Positions 42,857-50,420 of a DNA stretch of 64,000 nucleotides are shown here, one piece after another. Below the pieces are notes generated by a model. That model did not search any database. It saw nothing but the letters and a program-made list of their open reading frames with translations, and was not told the origin of the DNA. This DNA comes from Eubacterium barkeri (GTDB lineage Bacteria > Bacillota > Clostridia > Eubacteriales > Eubacteriaceae), in the NCBI RefSeq assembly GCF_900107125.1, contig NZ_FNOU01000011.1, forward strand, positions 1 to 64,000, written 5' to 3'. Numbering within the stretch: position 1 is the stretch's first letter; every line of letters begins with the position of its first letter. Both the position numbers and the translations under genes were made by a program.

Positions 42857-43645
42857 ATGACACGCTTCAAGCAAATTGCATTTTTGAATCAAATACTGTT
42901 GGAGGAAATGCCCCAGTATCGGCAGCAAGCGGCGCAGTTTCCCTCTGAGGAAACCCAGCAACGGCGGCTTTTGCGCAGTCTCATGAATCTACGCCCGCCC
43001 ATGCCGCTGAATACGAAGTTTCTCGCTGTGCAAGATTCACTGCTTTCTGCCGAGCGGGAGGAAAAGGGTGTTGTGAATGCTGACGCCCTGCCTGCAACGG
43101 CTGACCCACGTATCATCCTTTGGCAGGGCGACATTACCCGCCTTGCCGCCGATGCCATCGTGGACGCAGACAACAGCGCCTTACTGGGCTGCTTTTGCCC
43201 TTGCCACGGCTGTATCGACAATGCCATTCACTCGGCGGCGGGCTTGCAGCTTCGTGATGAGTGCAATCGGCTTATGCAAGCACAGGGACACGAAGAACCC
43301 ACGGGGCAAGCCAAGATTACAGATGGCTACAATTTGCCCTGCCACTATGTGCTGCACACTGTCGGCCCCATCGTCCGTGAGGCACTGACGCCCAAACACC
43401 GTGATGAGCTTTCAAGCTGCTATCGCTCCTGCTTGGAGCTGGCAGCAAAAAAGCAGTTAAGTAGCGTGGCATTTTGCTGTATTTCCACCGGAGAGTTTCA
43501 TTTCCCGGGTCAGGAGGCCGCCCAAATCGCCGTGGCGACCGTCAAAGAATTTTTAAGCCGGGACGGCAGCGGCATGAAAGTGATCTTCAATGTTTTCAAG
43601 GATATTGACTACCAAATCTACCATGAACTACTCTACACCGATTGA
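42857..43645 (+). CDS. Zinc-type macrodomain protein-ADP-ribose hydrolase
   Basis: A 262-residue protein with an N-terminal helical part (1-80) and a macrodomain (about 85-260) that binds ADP-ribose. The Cys/His-rich stretch GCFCPCHGCIDNAIHSAAGLQLRDEC (111-136) marks the zinc-dependent subclass that reverses the modification made by class M sirtuins. The usual NAAN reads DADN here. CCISTGEFHFPGQEAA is the phosphate-binding loop region. The ATG at 42857 follows the previous stop by one base. The next gene, the sirtuin, overlaps it, so the two act as a pair. Confidence 0.9.
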   Translation: MTRFKQIAFLNQILLEEMPQYRQQAAQFPSEETQQRRLLRSLMNLRPPMPLNTKFLAVQDSLLSAEREEKGVVNADALPATADPRIILWQGDITRLAADAIVDADNSALLGCFCPCHGCIDNAIHSAAGLQLRDECNRLMQAQGHEEPTGQAKITDGYNLPCHYVLHTVGPIVREALTPKHRDELSSCYRSCLELAAKKQLSSVAFCCISTGEFHFPGQEAAQIAVATVKEFLSRDGSGMKVIFNVFKDIDYQIYHELLYTD

Positions 43646-44459
43646 ACGGCTGCAACAAGCCTTGCAGGATGCGGATGCCGTGGTCATCGGCGCAGGGGCG
43701 GGGCTTTCCACCTCGGCAGGATTCACCTATTCCGGTGAGCGCTTTGAAAGGAGCTTTTCAGATTTCATTGCCAAGTACCACTATTCCGATATGTACTCCG
43801 CAGGATTTTATCCATACCAGTCTTTAGAGGAATATTGGGCCTATTGGAGCCGCCATATCTTCCTCAATCGCTATGTGCCGATTCCAAAGCCGGTTTACAG
43901 TGATCTGTTCAATCTGGTACGCGACAAAGACTACTTTGTCATTACCACCAATGTTGACCATTGTTTTCAAAAATCCGGATTTGACAAAAAGCGACTGTTC
44001 TACACGCAGGGGGACTACGGCCTGTTTCAGTGCGTAGACGGATGCGGCGGCAAGACCTATGACAACGAGCCTGCTGTTCGGCAGATGGTGGAGCGGCAGC
44101 ACGATTTACGCATCCCCTCGGAGTTGATCCCCCGCTGCCCGCTGTGCGGAAAGCCTATGACGGTTAATCTGCGCTGCGACAACAGCTTTGTGGAGGACGA
44201 GGGCTGGCATTTGGCAAAGACTCGTTACGAAGATTTTCTTCATGCACATAAAACTGCCCGCGTGCTGTATTTGGAGCTTGGTGTGGGCGGCAACACCCCG
44301 GTCATTATCAAGTATCCATTTTGGAGGCTGACCGCACAAAATCCCAAAGCAATCTATACCTGCATCAATCTGGGTGAAGCGGTAGTGCCGCATGAAATAC
44401 AAAGTCAATCTATTTGTATGGATAACGATATTGGTACAATCATAAGCAGCTTGCGGTAA
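43623..44459 (+). CDS. Class M sirtuin (SirTM-type protein ADP-ribosyltransferase)
   Basis: NAD-dependent Sir2-fold enzyme of 278 residues. NAD-binding motifs are GAGAGLSTSAGF (23-34) and TTNVDHCFQKSGF (108-120). Where deacylase sirtuins have the catalytic His, this sequence has Gln129 in YTQGDYG, the class M pattern linked to ADP-ribosyl transfer rather than deacetylation. Zinc ligands are C137, C141, C172 and C175. It overlaps the macrodomain gene by 23 bases. In staphylococci and streptococci such pairs modify a lipoylated GcvH-like protein, but gcvH-L and lplA are absent here, so the target is unknown. Confidence 0.9.
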   Translation: MNYSTPIERLQQALQDADAVVIGAGAGLSTSAGFTYSGERFERSFSDFIAKYHYSDMYSAGFYPYQSLEEYWAYWSRHIFLNRYVPIPKPVYSDLFNLVRDKDYFVITTNVDHCFQKSGFDKKRLFYTQGDYGLFQCVDGCGGKTYDNEPAVRQMVERQHDLRIPSELIPRCPLCGKPMTVNLRCDNSFVEDEGWHLAKTRYEDFLHAHKTARVLYLELGVGGNTPVIIKYPFWRLTAQNPKAIYTCINLGEAVVPHEIQSQSICMDNDIGTIISSLR

Positions 44460-44460
44460 A

Positions 44461-44507
44461 AGTAAGAGCCTTCTTGATTTTAATATCAAAGGGCTCTTAC
44501 TTTTTAG
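44461..44507 (+). terminator. Terminator of the FMN-riboswitch operon
   Basis: The stem agtaagagcc / gggctcttact is followed by tttttag, directly after the sirtuin stop. Confidence 0.8.
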
Positions 44508-44551
44508 CATGATAAAGGAAACGATTCAAACGAAAAGCCAAAATCCGTTCA

Positions 44552-44640
44552 CCCGCCTTTTTGCAAGGACGCTCTGAACGATACTTGGCCTGTAGAGAAA
44601 GTAAGAGCCAATGCACCGTTAAAAGTGCATTGGCTCAATT
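44552..44640. repeat. Island repeat copy C with adjacent hairpin
   Basis: The core ctttttgcaaggacgctctg (44557-44576) matches copy B (40506-40525) and continues as aacgatacttggcc against gacgattttgggaa. A perfect 12-bp hairpin (gagccaatgcac / gtgcattggctc, 44605-44636) follows, at the 3' end of the minus-strand MerR gene. Confidence 0.6.
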
Positions 44641-44666
44641 TAGATAAAGAGGGCTACAAATGCTGC

Positions 44667-45404
44667 TTATTTGGAACAAAACACCTCAATCGCAGCAGCC
44701 ATAAACTCAGCTGTTCCTTTTCCATTTTGGTCTATTTTTTGGGTAAAACGCTCATCACCAATATACATCAGACCCAGGCAAGATAAAATCTCTTTTGTGC
44801 AATTGTAAAAATTAGCGGTAATATAATCTTGCCATTTCTTTACGAGAATCTGCGCTTCATTGCTGTCCGGCTGAATATTACGGTTTTCGCCAAAAGCTTG
44901 TAAAATTGCTTCGCCCTCACCGGATAGCATTTTCCACTGGGTTTGGTCATAACTGCTTGTTTTTTCCTCACTTTCAGCATAGGCGGCAGTGTTGCCCCAA
45001 CGTTCCTTTACCTCGGTGGCATACTTTTTCTTAGTTGCTTCAAATTCGGTGTTATCAAATTGCTTGAAACTCATATCACGTTCTCCTTTTAATGTGTTAT
45101 CCAGAAGGCCTATTAAATCGTCTATACGACTTCGCTTTTGCAAAAGCAACTCCCGATGTTTTGTTAAGGCGTTTGCCTTGTCGTAATTTGGATCGGTCAT
45201 AATTTCTTTAATATCTTTAAGAGAAAAATCCAATTCTCTAAAAAACAGAATTTGCTGTAAGGTTTCCAGTACGGTGCTATTATAAAGACGATAACCTGCC
45301 GCTGTGGTTTCACTTGGCTTTAATAAACCAATTTCATCGTAGTAGTGCAGGGTTCGTACTGTCACACCGGTCAGCTTTGCAACTTCATTTATTTTCAATT
45401 CCAA
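44667..45404 (-). CDS. MerR family regulator with TipAS effector domain
   Basis: A 245-residue activator. The N-terminal MerR domain reads KINEVAKLTGVTVRTLHYYDEIGLLKPSETTAAGYRLY. A coiled-coil linker follows, and the C-terminal half (about 125-245) resembles the TipAS drug-binding domain. I start at the TTG at 45404 (MELKINEV with TTG as Met), which has ggagg at close spacing and gives the usual MerR start. It overlaps the DUF2268 gene by ten bases. It probably controls its own operon from the promoter at 46355-46385. Confidence 0.85.
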   Translation of the reverse strand: MELKINEVAKLTGVTVRTLHYYDEIGLLKPSETTAAGYRLYNSTVLETLQQILFFRELDFSLKDIKEIMTDPNYDKANALTKHRELLLQKRSRIDDLIGLLDNTLKGERDMSFKQFDNTEFEATKKKYATEVKERWGNTAAYAESEEKTSSYDQTQWKMLSGEGEAILQAFGENRNIQPDSNEAQILVKKWQDYITANFYNCTKEILSCLGLMYIGDERFTQKIDQNGKGTAEFMAAAIEVFCSK

Positions 45405-46303
45405 AAATCCTCCGTTTCCTTTAAGATATCCGTGGTAGACGTGATGGTTGCCTCGTAAATTGATTTGCCTGTCTTTTTCAAATAGTGCGCAACAAGGGCA
45501 TAGCCACAGGCGTATCCGCCGCAATAAGGCATCCCCACCGATGCCCCCCCACGCATCGCCATAATTTCATCTCCATAAAGGAATGATGACAGTTTATTGA
45601 AGTCAGACTCCATTAGGTTTTCTTTAATCCTTGGCTTTATAACAGTTTCAAGCATTTCGGGGCTGGTTTCAGTTACCCATTTTCCGATTTTATCCTCTCC
45701 AAACATGGCGGCAGAAAAATTCTCTGCAAGACCCTCGGAAACAATCATATCTGCCAGTGTGATATTGGGATTCCACTGCACAAATTGCCAGCGTACATTG
45801 TGATTTGCTTCATGTGCTAAGGCAACCGGCAACATTTTCAGAGATTTTTCATTTGGGATAATTGTTCCGATAATGTATCCGGGAATACCGCCATCGCCAC
45901 AGTAATCATCCGTCATAGCAGACATCGGATTTTTTGGATTGTTCAGTATAACAGTGAAAACATAGTCCTGTGTCGGTAAGGTAATACCGTGCACCTCAAA
46001 GCCTTCTAATGTATTGTGAATACTGTTTTCGCAGTCATTCCAAAAGGCATTGTCGCTGATTTGCTCAATTTCCCCAAGGCGTTCATTTGTGATTTGTGAT
46101 GGTGTATAATCGCCGCCCATTCCGGCAGCTGACACTACATCATAACCTCCCATCTCTTCAGCTTGCAATGGAATCCCGATACATTGCCACTTGAATTCAA
46201 ATGGTTTCATTAGCTCATAGCGATAAATGCTTTCTTTTTCTTCATTTGTTACGCTCATCATTTTTGTGTAGATTTTATCAGAACGGATTGCTTTTATATT
46301 CAT
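45395..46303 (-). CDS. DUF2268 family putative zinc metalloprotease
   Basis: A 302-residue protein with the pattern LPVALAHEANHNVRW, the HExxH-like zinc-binding motif of DUF2268, and a downstream SEGLAENFSAAMFG that may supply the third ligand (Glu). No signal peptide or membrane segment is seen, so it is cytoplasmic. The ATG at 46303 has cgagg upstream. It is the first gene of a MerR-controlled operon, so it may act in a drug or stress response; this is inference. Confidence 0.82.
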   Translation of the reverse strand: MNIKAIRSDKIYTKMMSVTNEEKESIYRYELMKPFEFKWQCIGIPLQAEEMGGYDVVSAAGMGGDYTPSQITNERLGEIEQISDNAFWNDCENSIHNTLEGFEVHGITLPTQDYVFTVILNNPKNPMSAMTDDYCGDGGIPGYIIGTIIPNEKSLKMLPVALAHEANHNVRWQFVQWNPNITLADMIVSEGLAENFSAAMFGEDKIGKWVTETSPEMLETVIKPRIKENLMESDFNKLSSFLYGDEIMAMRGGASVGMPYCGGYACGYALVAHYLKKTGKSIYEATITSTTDILKETEDFWN

Positions 46304-46354
46304 AATCAAATTCCTCGTTTCGTATTTTTAGTGCTGTGTTCGAACCACAATTAT

Positions 46355-46385
46355 ACTGTACACTATTACGCAACGTCAGAGTCAA
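46355..46385 (-). promoter_or_regulatory. MerR-type promoter with 19-base spacer and internal dyad
   Basis: On the minus strand TTGACT and TACAGT are separated by 19 bases, the over-long spacer typical of MerR-activated promoters. The spacer holds ctctgacg-tt-gcgtaatag, an imperfect dyad. It lies about 50 bases upstream of the DUF2268-merR operon, so MerR probably activates its own operon. Confidence 0.75.
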
Positions 46386-46656
46386 TCGTTTTTTGAAAAA
46401 ATACTGTACTCAATTAAGATAGGAATATGCCTGCTTGTAATTATCCAGATTTTATTGTGCAGGTGAAATTAAGTACCGGTAGAGGCTGTGTTCATTATCT
46501 CTCCAAGAAGATTATCTGTTCGTCAAATTACCTGTTCTTCTTTGCTGTTCTTCAGAATTTTGCCGACAATTTTGCAATTTCTTAATTCATTTCATCTTTG
46601 TCTATCGTAAAACAAGGCCTCCTATCAGCCTTCCTCATGTTTATTGCAAACATAGG
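46386..46656. other. AT-rich intergenic region without a gene
   Basis: No coding frame with a ribosome-binding site is seen. A small palindrome, atgtttattgcaaacat (46635-46651), lies just after the methyltransferase stop on the minus strand but has no T tract. Confidence 0.5.
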
Positions 46657-47487
46657 CTACTTTTCTAAAAGTACAGCAATCGTTTGGCTTTCCTGGGAAT
46701 ATGTAGTACCTGCCACATCAGAGAAAACACCGCATCGCTTAAAGCCTGCCGCCAGCGCTTCTTCTATCAAGCTCTCCGGTGTGAAGTAAGTGGTCCACAA
46801 ATAGTAGACCGATACTTCACTTTGCGTGAGTACCACAATCTGCTCCAGCGTTACGTTGTCACAATAGCGGTAATTGCCGTTTATCACAGTGTGTGGCTGT
46901 TCCGTCCAAAAGCCGCCATCGGGGCATCGTTCCCATGTTTGTCTCTCTGCAAAAGCCGCAAATTTTTTCATGGAAAACACATCAAGCAAGAACCTTCCAC
47001 CTGGCTTTAAATGCTCATATATCCTTTGTAGAAGACGCTGTCTGTTGCTTTGAGAAAGTGCCCCGTAATCGCAATAAATCATCGCCACAAGATTAAAGCG
47101 CTCCCCCAGTGCAAGTTGCAAATAATCTTGATAGTGGTATGTAATATCAAGCCCTTGTTCTTCGGCTGAACTGACTGCATGTTGGATCGACCGCTTGGAG
47201 AAGTCCACTCCCGTTACATGGTAACCTGCCTTAGCGAAGCGTTCCGCGTAAAGTCCGGGGCCACAGCCCACATCCAGAAGTTGCGGATACTCGGCAGATG
47301 GTACCAGCGCCTTAATCCATTTTACAGATTGGTCAATAAAAGCAAAGCTGCGGCTGGCTCCCTCATATTCAGAATTCAGGTGTGCCTTAAGCATCTGCTT
47401 TGAGATATGCTCATCATCCCAAAATGGTATGCCGGTTTCTTTATAAAGCTCCGGCTTTTTCAGTATTGTGTTTATATCATAGGGCAT
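46657..47487 (-). CDS. Class I SAM-dependent methyltransferase
   Basis: A 276-residue methyltransferase. The SAM-binding motif I is LLDVGCGPGLYAERFAKAGYHVTGVDFS, with the acidic strand end and LKPGGRFLLDVFS (motif III) later. An N-terminal extension of about 75 residues precedes the core. The ATG at 47487 has gggaggggg upstream. Substrate unknown; small-molecule methylation is most likely given the family. It is in the island, in a run of minus-strand genes with a small membrane protein and another methyltransferase. Confidence 0.87.
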   Translation of the reverse strand: MPYDINTILKKPELYKETGIPFWDDEHISKQMLKAHLNSEYEGASRSFAFIDQSVKWIKALVPSAEYPQLLDVGCGPGLYAERFAKAGYHVTGVDFSKRSIQHAVSSAEEQGLDITYHYQDYLQLALGERFNLVAMIYCDYGALSQSNRQRLLQRIYEHLKPGGRFLLDVFSMKKFAAFAERQTWERCPDGGFWTEQPHTVINGNYRYCDNVTLEQIVVLTQSEVSVYYLWTTYFTPESLIEEALAAGFKRCGVFSDVAGTTYSQESQTIAVLLEK

Positions 47488-47542
47488 TACAATTCCCCCT
47501 CCCGTCTGTGAAATAGTTTTATATGGCAGTGGCAGCGTAAAA

Positions 47543-47737
47543 TCACAGCATAACGACAATGCCCACAATGAGAAATACAAGGGCGACACATCTTACCACC
47601 AGGATGTAGGCATCAGAAGGAGCCACCTGTTCTTTGTTTTTCCAAGATTCTACCACCTTCCAAATCTGCTTTGGTAATATCAAAATGACAAGTGCAATTA
47701 GAATCATTAAAATACCGGCAATTTGTTCTTGTGTCAT
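47543..47737 (-). CDS. Small two-helix membrane protein (DUF6199-like)
   Basis: A 64-residue protein with two hydrophobic helices (AGILMILIALVILIL and VVRCVALVFLIVGIVVML) and a conserved-looking middle WKVVESWKNKEQVAPSDAYI, which resembles DUF6199. A real gene is supported by this pattern and its place between two methyltransferases. Function unknown. Confidence 0.7.
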   Translation of the reverse strand: MTQEQIAGILMILIALVILILPKQIWKVVESWKNKEQVAPSDAYILVVRCVALVFLIVGIVVML

Positions 47738-47775
47738 AATCTTCTCTTTACTTTCATAGGTAACACCCTGTAAAT

Positions 47776-48492
47776 TTATTTCTTCTGCAAGATAATCGCT
47801 ATAAAGTTAAGATATTTCCCGGCGCCGGCTTCCATTGCCTTTCTATCGTTGATGGCGTATTCGTTGTCTTGCTCCAGCCAATCACTCCAGACCTCATCAT
47901 TGCTTTGCATTTCATGAACGGAAAGAATATTCACCTCGTCAGTTTGCTCAACTATGTTTCTCCAATACGTCACATCGTGCATATAGTCGAGTTGTTCCGG
48001 TGTCCATGAAAGAAGCAGTTCTGGTGGCAAAGCATCATGGCAATCCTGTTTCATTCCTGGAATCGCAATATAGATATATCCACCATGTTTTACGAATGGC
48101 AATAGCTTATTTCTCAGATAATCTGCATCACGTCCAAAGTAGTTGTAGGAATCTGTGCTTACAACCGCATCAAAGAATTCCTTCTCAAACGGAAGTGCGG
48201 TTGCATCTGCTTTAAAAGGGATGATTTGTGTAGAATTAAGCCCCATTTTCTCAAAAAAGGCTTGATTCTCCACAGGATCACTCCAAAGGTCGGCAGCATA
48301 TACCATAAAGCCGTATTCCTTCGCCAAAAACACACTCGTCACCCCTTCCCCGCTGCCAAGGTCGCATATAATGGCCTTACTTGGGATTTTGTGATTGTTT
48401 AGCAATTCCTCTTGTATTTTTAGTGGGTTTGGCCCCATGATTTTTGCCTGTACCTGTGACGTATTGTATTTTTCACTATGTATATATTTCAT
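47776..48492 (-). CDS. Class I SAM-dependent methyltransferase
   Basis: A 238-residue methyltransferase with motif I IICDLGSGEGVTSVFLAKEYGFMVYAADLW and motif III region HGGYIYIAIPGMK. It is unlike the enzyme at 46657. It lies 29 bases after the TetR gene in the same direction and is probably co-transcribed with it, under the control of the GTGA-N8-TCAC operators. Substrate unknown. Confidence 0.87.
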   Translation of the reverse strand: MKYIHSEKYNTSQVQAKIMGPNPLKIQEELLNNHKIPSKAIICDLGSGEGVTSVFLAKEYGFMVYAADLWSDPVENQAFFEKMGLNSTQIIPFKADATALPFEKEFFDAVVSTDSYNYFGRDADYLRNKLLPFVKHGGYIYIAIPGMKQDCHDALPPELLLSWTPEQLDYMHDVTYWRNIVEQTDEVNILSVHEMQSNDEVWSDWLEQDNEYAINDRKAMEAGAGKYLNFIAIILQKK

Positions 48493-48521
48493 TGTGTGAT
48501 TCCCCCTTGTTTTAAGATTTT

Positions 48522-49121
48522 TTATTTGCTCATTTCATTTGTGAAATGAGCAATATGTTTTTGCAACAACGCAAAAACTTGCCCTTTGTCGATTGCGCCA
48601 TCATAAAGGCTATAAAGTGTAAAAACAGGTGCATAAAAGTGTAATGCGCGCAACTTTGCATTCTCCGTTCCGTTCGACATCTTGTTAAATAAGTCCTCCA
48701 TATATTGTAGTGGACCCGACACGAAGTATTGCTGATACAATTGTGACATCTCTGAATTTCGATACTGCTCAAGTGTCATCATCTTACGAAAATTTGACGA
48801 AAATTCATCCTCCGTCCAGTGGCGAAATTGCGACTCAGTATATATTTTAATATTTTCAATCGGTGTCCGGTTATACACTTCTTCCATTTCTTCAAAGGTT
48901 CCTTCCGGCATATCGTAGTGCTTTGCACCTTCGATATCCATTTGGCTCATCCGAGCTAAAATATTATCAAAAATATCTCGTTTACTCTTGTAATGCTTGT
49001 ATAAAGCACTTTTAGTCATCTTCAGTTCCTTTGCAATCGCACTTACCGATACGGCTTCGTATCCATCTCTTGAAAACAAGTCAAGTGCTATCCGCAAAAT
49101 GCGTTCTTTTGTATTAACCAT
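48522..49121 (-). CDS. TetR/AcrR family regulator
   Basis: A 199-residue regulator with an N-terminal helix-turn-helix NTKERILRIALDLFSRDGYEAVSVSAIAKELKMTKSALYKHYKSKRDIF. It is clearly related to the TetR at 35659 over the whole length, including the C-terminal LRALHFYAPVFTLYSLYD. The ATG at 49121 has ggagg seven bases upstream. The promoter upstream has two palindromic sites, so it is probably self-repressed. Confidence 0.92.
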   Translation of the reverse strand: MVNTKERILRIALDLFSRDGYEAVSVSAIAKELKMTKSALYKHYKSKRDIFDNILARMSQMDIEGAKHYDMPEGTFEEMEEVYNRTPIENIKIYTESQFRHWTEDEFSSNFRKMMTLEQYRNSEMSQLYQQYFVSGPLQYMEDLFNKMSNGTENAKLRALHFYAPVFTLYSLYDGAIDKGQVFALLQKHIAHFTNEMSK

Positions 49122-49147
49122 CTCATATCCTCCCAAGCATCAATAAA

Positions 49148-49196
49148 GTGACCTATCGTTCACATTAAGTATAGTGATCTATCGTTCACCTGTCAA
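49148..49196 (-). promoter_or_regulatory. Promoter with two TetR-type operators (GTGA-N8-TCAC)
   Basis: On the minus strand TTGACA (49196-49191) and TATACT (49173-49168) are separated by 17 bases. The spacer is filled by the palindrome GTGAACGATAGATCAC (49174-49189). A second copy with one change lies at 49148-49163. This repeats the layout found upstream of the other TetR operon at 34472-34523. Confidence 0.82.
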
Positions 49197-49384
49197 GAGT
49201 AGGAAAGAAATTCTTAAAACGACGCAATGTAAACCACCGGTTCAGAGGAAAATAAGCCTGTATGGCAAGGGCGGCATTATCGCCTCCGGCAGCGTTTTGA
49301 CAATCCATCGAATCGATCAAGGCTATTACTGATTGATTGTAATAATTTTGTTCATCATAATAATTCCTTTTGCCTAAATCGAAT

Positions 49385-50083
49385 TTACAAGCTTTCCGCC
49401 TGTCTCTTTCCCATGCGTTTCCAGTTGATAAATCCGTAAATATCATTGATTAGAAATGCCATAAAGCATACGACAACAGAGATATAAGAAATATCTTCCC
49501 GCATTGCCAGAAACCATAAGACCACTAAAACAAGGTCATTGGCAGTATAACCCAGTGCAAAAAGAGGGCTTCTGCGAAAGGTAAGATACACCGCAATAAA
49601 GCTGGTTGTTACGGAAATGGTGCTTGGGACGATATTAACTGTATTAAAATATTTTAAAATGAAATAAAACAATAGTGTAACGATCGCTGAAGCAAAACAC
49701 ATTACGACAAGCTCTTTTCTCGATAGATGATTGACTTTTACTTCTGCTTTATTCCCGTTGTAAGGGTTTTTCATCCAAGAAATCAAAGCAAACATCGCCA
49801 TCGGCATTGTCATTCCAAGATAAGTTATCATCTCTCCATAGTAAGCGAATTTTAGGGAAATCAAACCGTAAACCAAGCTAAATACAATCATCAAAAATTG
49901 ACCTATGGGATTTCCCTTTGCATTAAAAATCAGTGATGTAACACCCACAAGAGAGGCAAAAAGTGTCAGAAAATTATTCCTGTCAAACAGTACAAAGAAT
50001 ACCACAATAATCAATGCCGAACCCATCCATAAAAACAATTCTCCCTTGGTAAAGTATTGTGTAAACATCCTTGTTTTTTTCAT
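49385..50083 (-). CDS. pnuC: PnuC-type nicotinamide riboside transporter
   Basis: A 232-residue membrane protein of the PnuC family with seven or so hydrophobic segments. SLVYGLISLKFAYYGEMITYLGMTMPMAMFALISWMKNPY is the characteristic region, and NDLVLVVLWFLAMRE with FINDIYGFINWKRM occurs near the end. It takes up nicotinamide riboside or a related vitamin for NAD synthesis. ggagg precedes the ATG at 50083. A hairpin attenuator lies directly upstream. The 190 bases between its stop and the TetR promoter contain nothing I can identify. Confidence 0.92.
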   Translation of the reverse strand: MKKTRMFTQYFTKGELFLWMGSALIIVVFFVLFDRNNFLTLFASLVGVTSLIFNAKGNPIGQFLMIVFSLVYGLISLKFAYYGEMITYLGMTMPMAMFALISWMKNPYNGNKAEVKVNHLSRKELVVMCFASAIVTLLFYFILKYFNTVNIVPSTISVTTSFIAVYLTFRRSPLFALGYTANDLVLVVLWFLAMREDISYISVVVCFMAFLINDIYGFINWKRMGKRQAESL

Positions 50084-50090
50084 ATAACCT

Positions 50091-50159
50091 CCAAAAAATA
50101 AGCACCCATACACACATCTTCCATGACCTAACGATGTGTGTATGAATGCTTGTGCATTC
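50091..50159 (-). promoter_or_regulatory. Terminator/anti-terminator leader of pnuC
   Basis: On the minus strand a long hairpin (plus coordinates 50100-50151; the arms pair aagcattcatacacacatc with gatgtgtgtatgggtgctt) is followed by attttttgg and then the pnuC ribosome-binding site. A competing small hairpin, gaatgc-acaa-gcattc (50144-50159), uses the first bases of the same arm. The two cannot form together, which is the layout of a regulated attenuator. Confidence 0.7.
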
Positions 50160-50183
50160 TTACCCGGTGGTAATTTTTAACTT

Positions 50184-50212
50184 ATTATACACGCTTATGT
50201 TCAAAAAATCAA
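50184..50212 (-). promoter_or_regulatory. Promoter of pnuC
   Basis: On the minus strand TTGATT and TATAAT are separated by 17 bases. The transcript would begin near 50177 and include the full attenuator leader. Confidence 0.7.
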
Positions 50213-50237
50213 TTCACGAATGGCTTAATGGCATTGA

Positions 50238-50420
50238 CTTTCCTTCGACAGGGATACATTGGAAGAGCAGTTGTTCTCGTCCATGGGTGTCGCCATCCCA
50301 CAAGGCCAAACACCCGATAGATTGAATATCCTCCGTGGAATCCTTTCCTTCCAATGGTACATTACCAGGTCCTGTATCCAGCCCCTTCCTTTGATTTTTA
50401 AGGTTTTTATATTAAAATAA
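50238..50420 (+). pseudogene. Coding remnant at the island's right edge
   Basis: A plus-strand open frame without a start codon (opened by a TGA at 50235) reads TLEEQLFSSMGVAIPQGQTPDRLNILRGILSFQW before ending at TAA. The composition looks protein-like, but there is no start or ribosome-binding site. I do not recognise the family. Confidence 0.35.

Noticed and set aside
49186-49446. Minus-strand open frame of 86 codons between pnuC and tetR
   Set aside because: It overlaps the end of pnuC and the TetR promoter, has no ribosome-binding site and no recognisable family.
50091-50159. NAD+-II (pnuC-motif) riboswitch
   Set aside because: The location fits but the sequence lacks the conserved parts I know for that motif, so I report only an unassigned attenuator.
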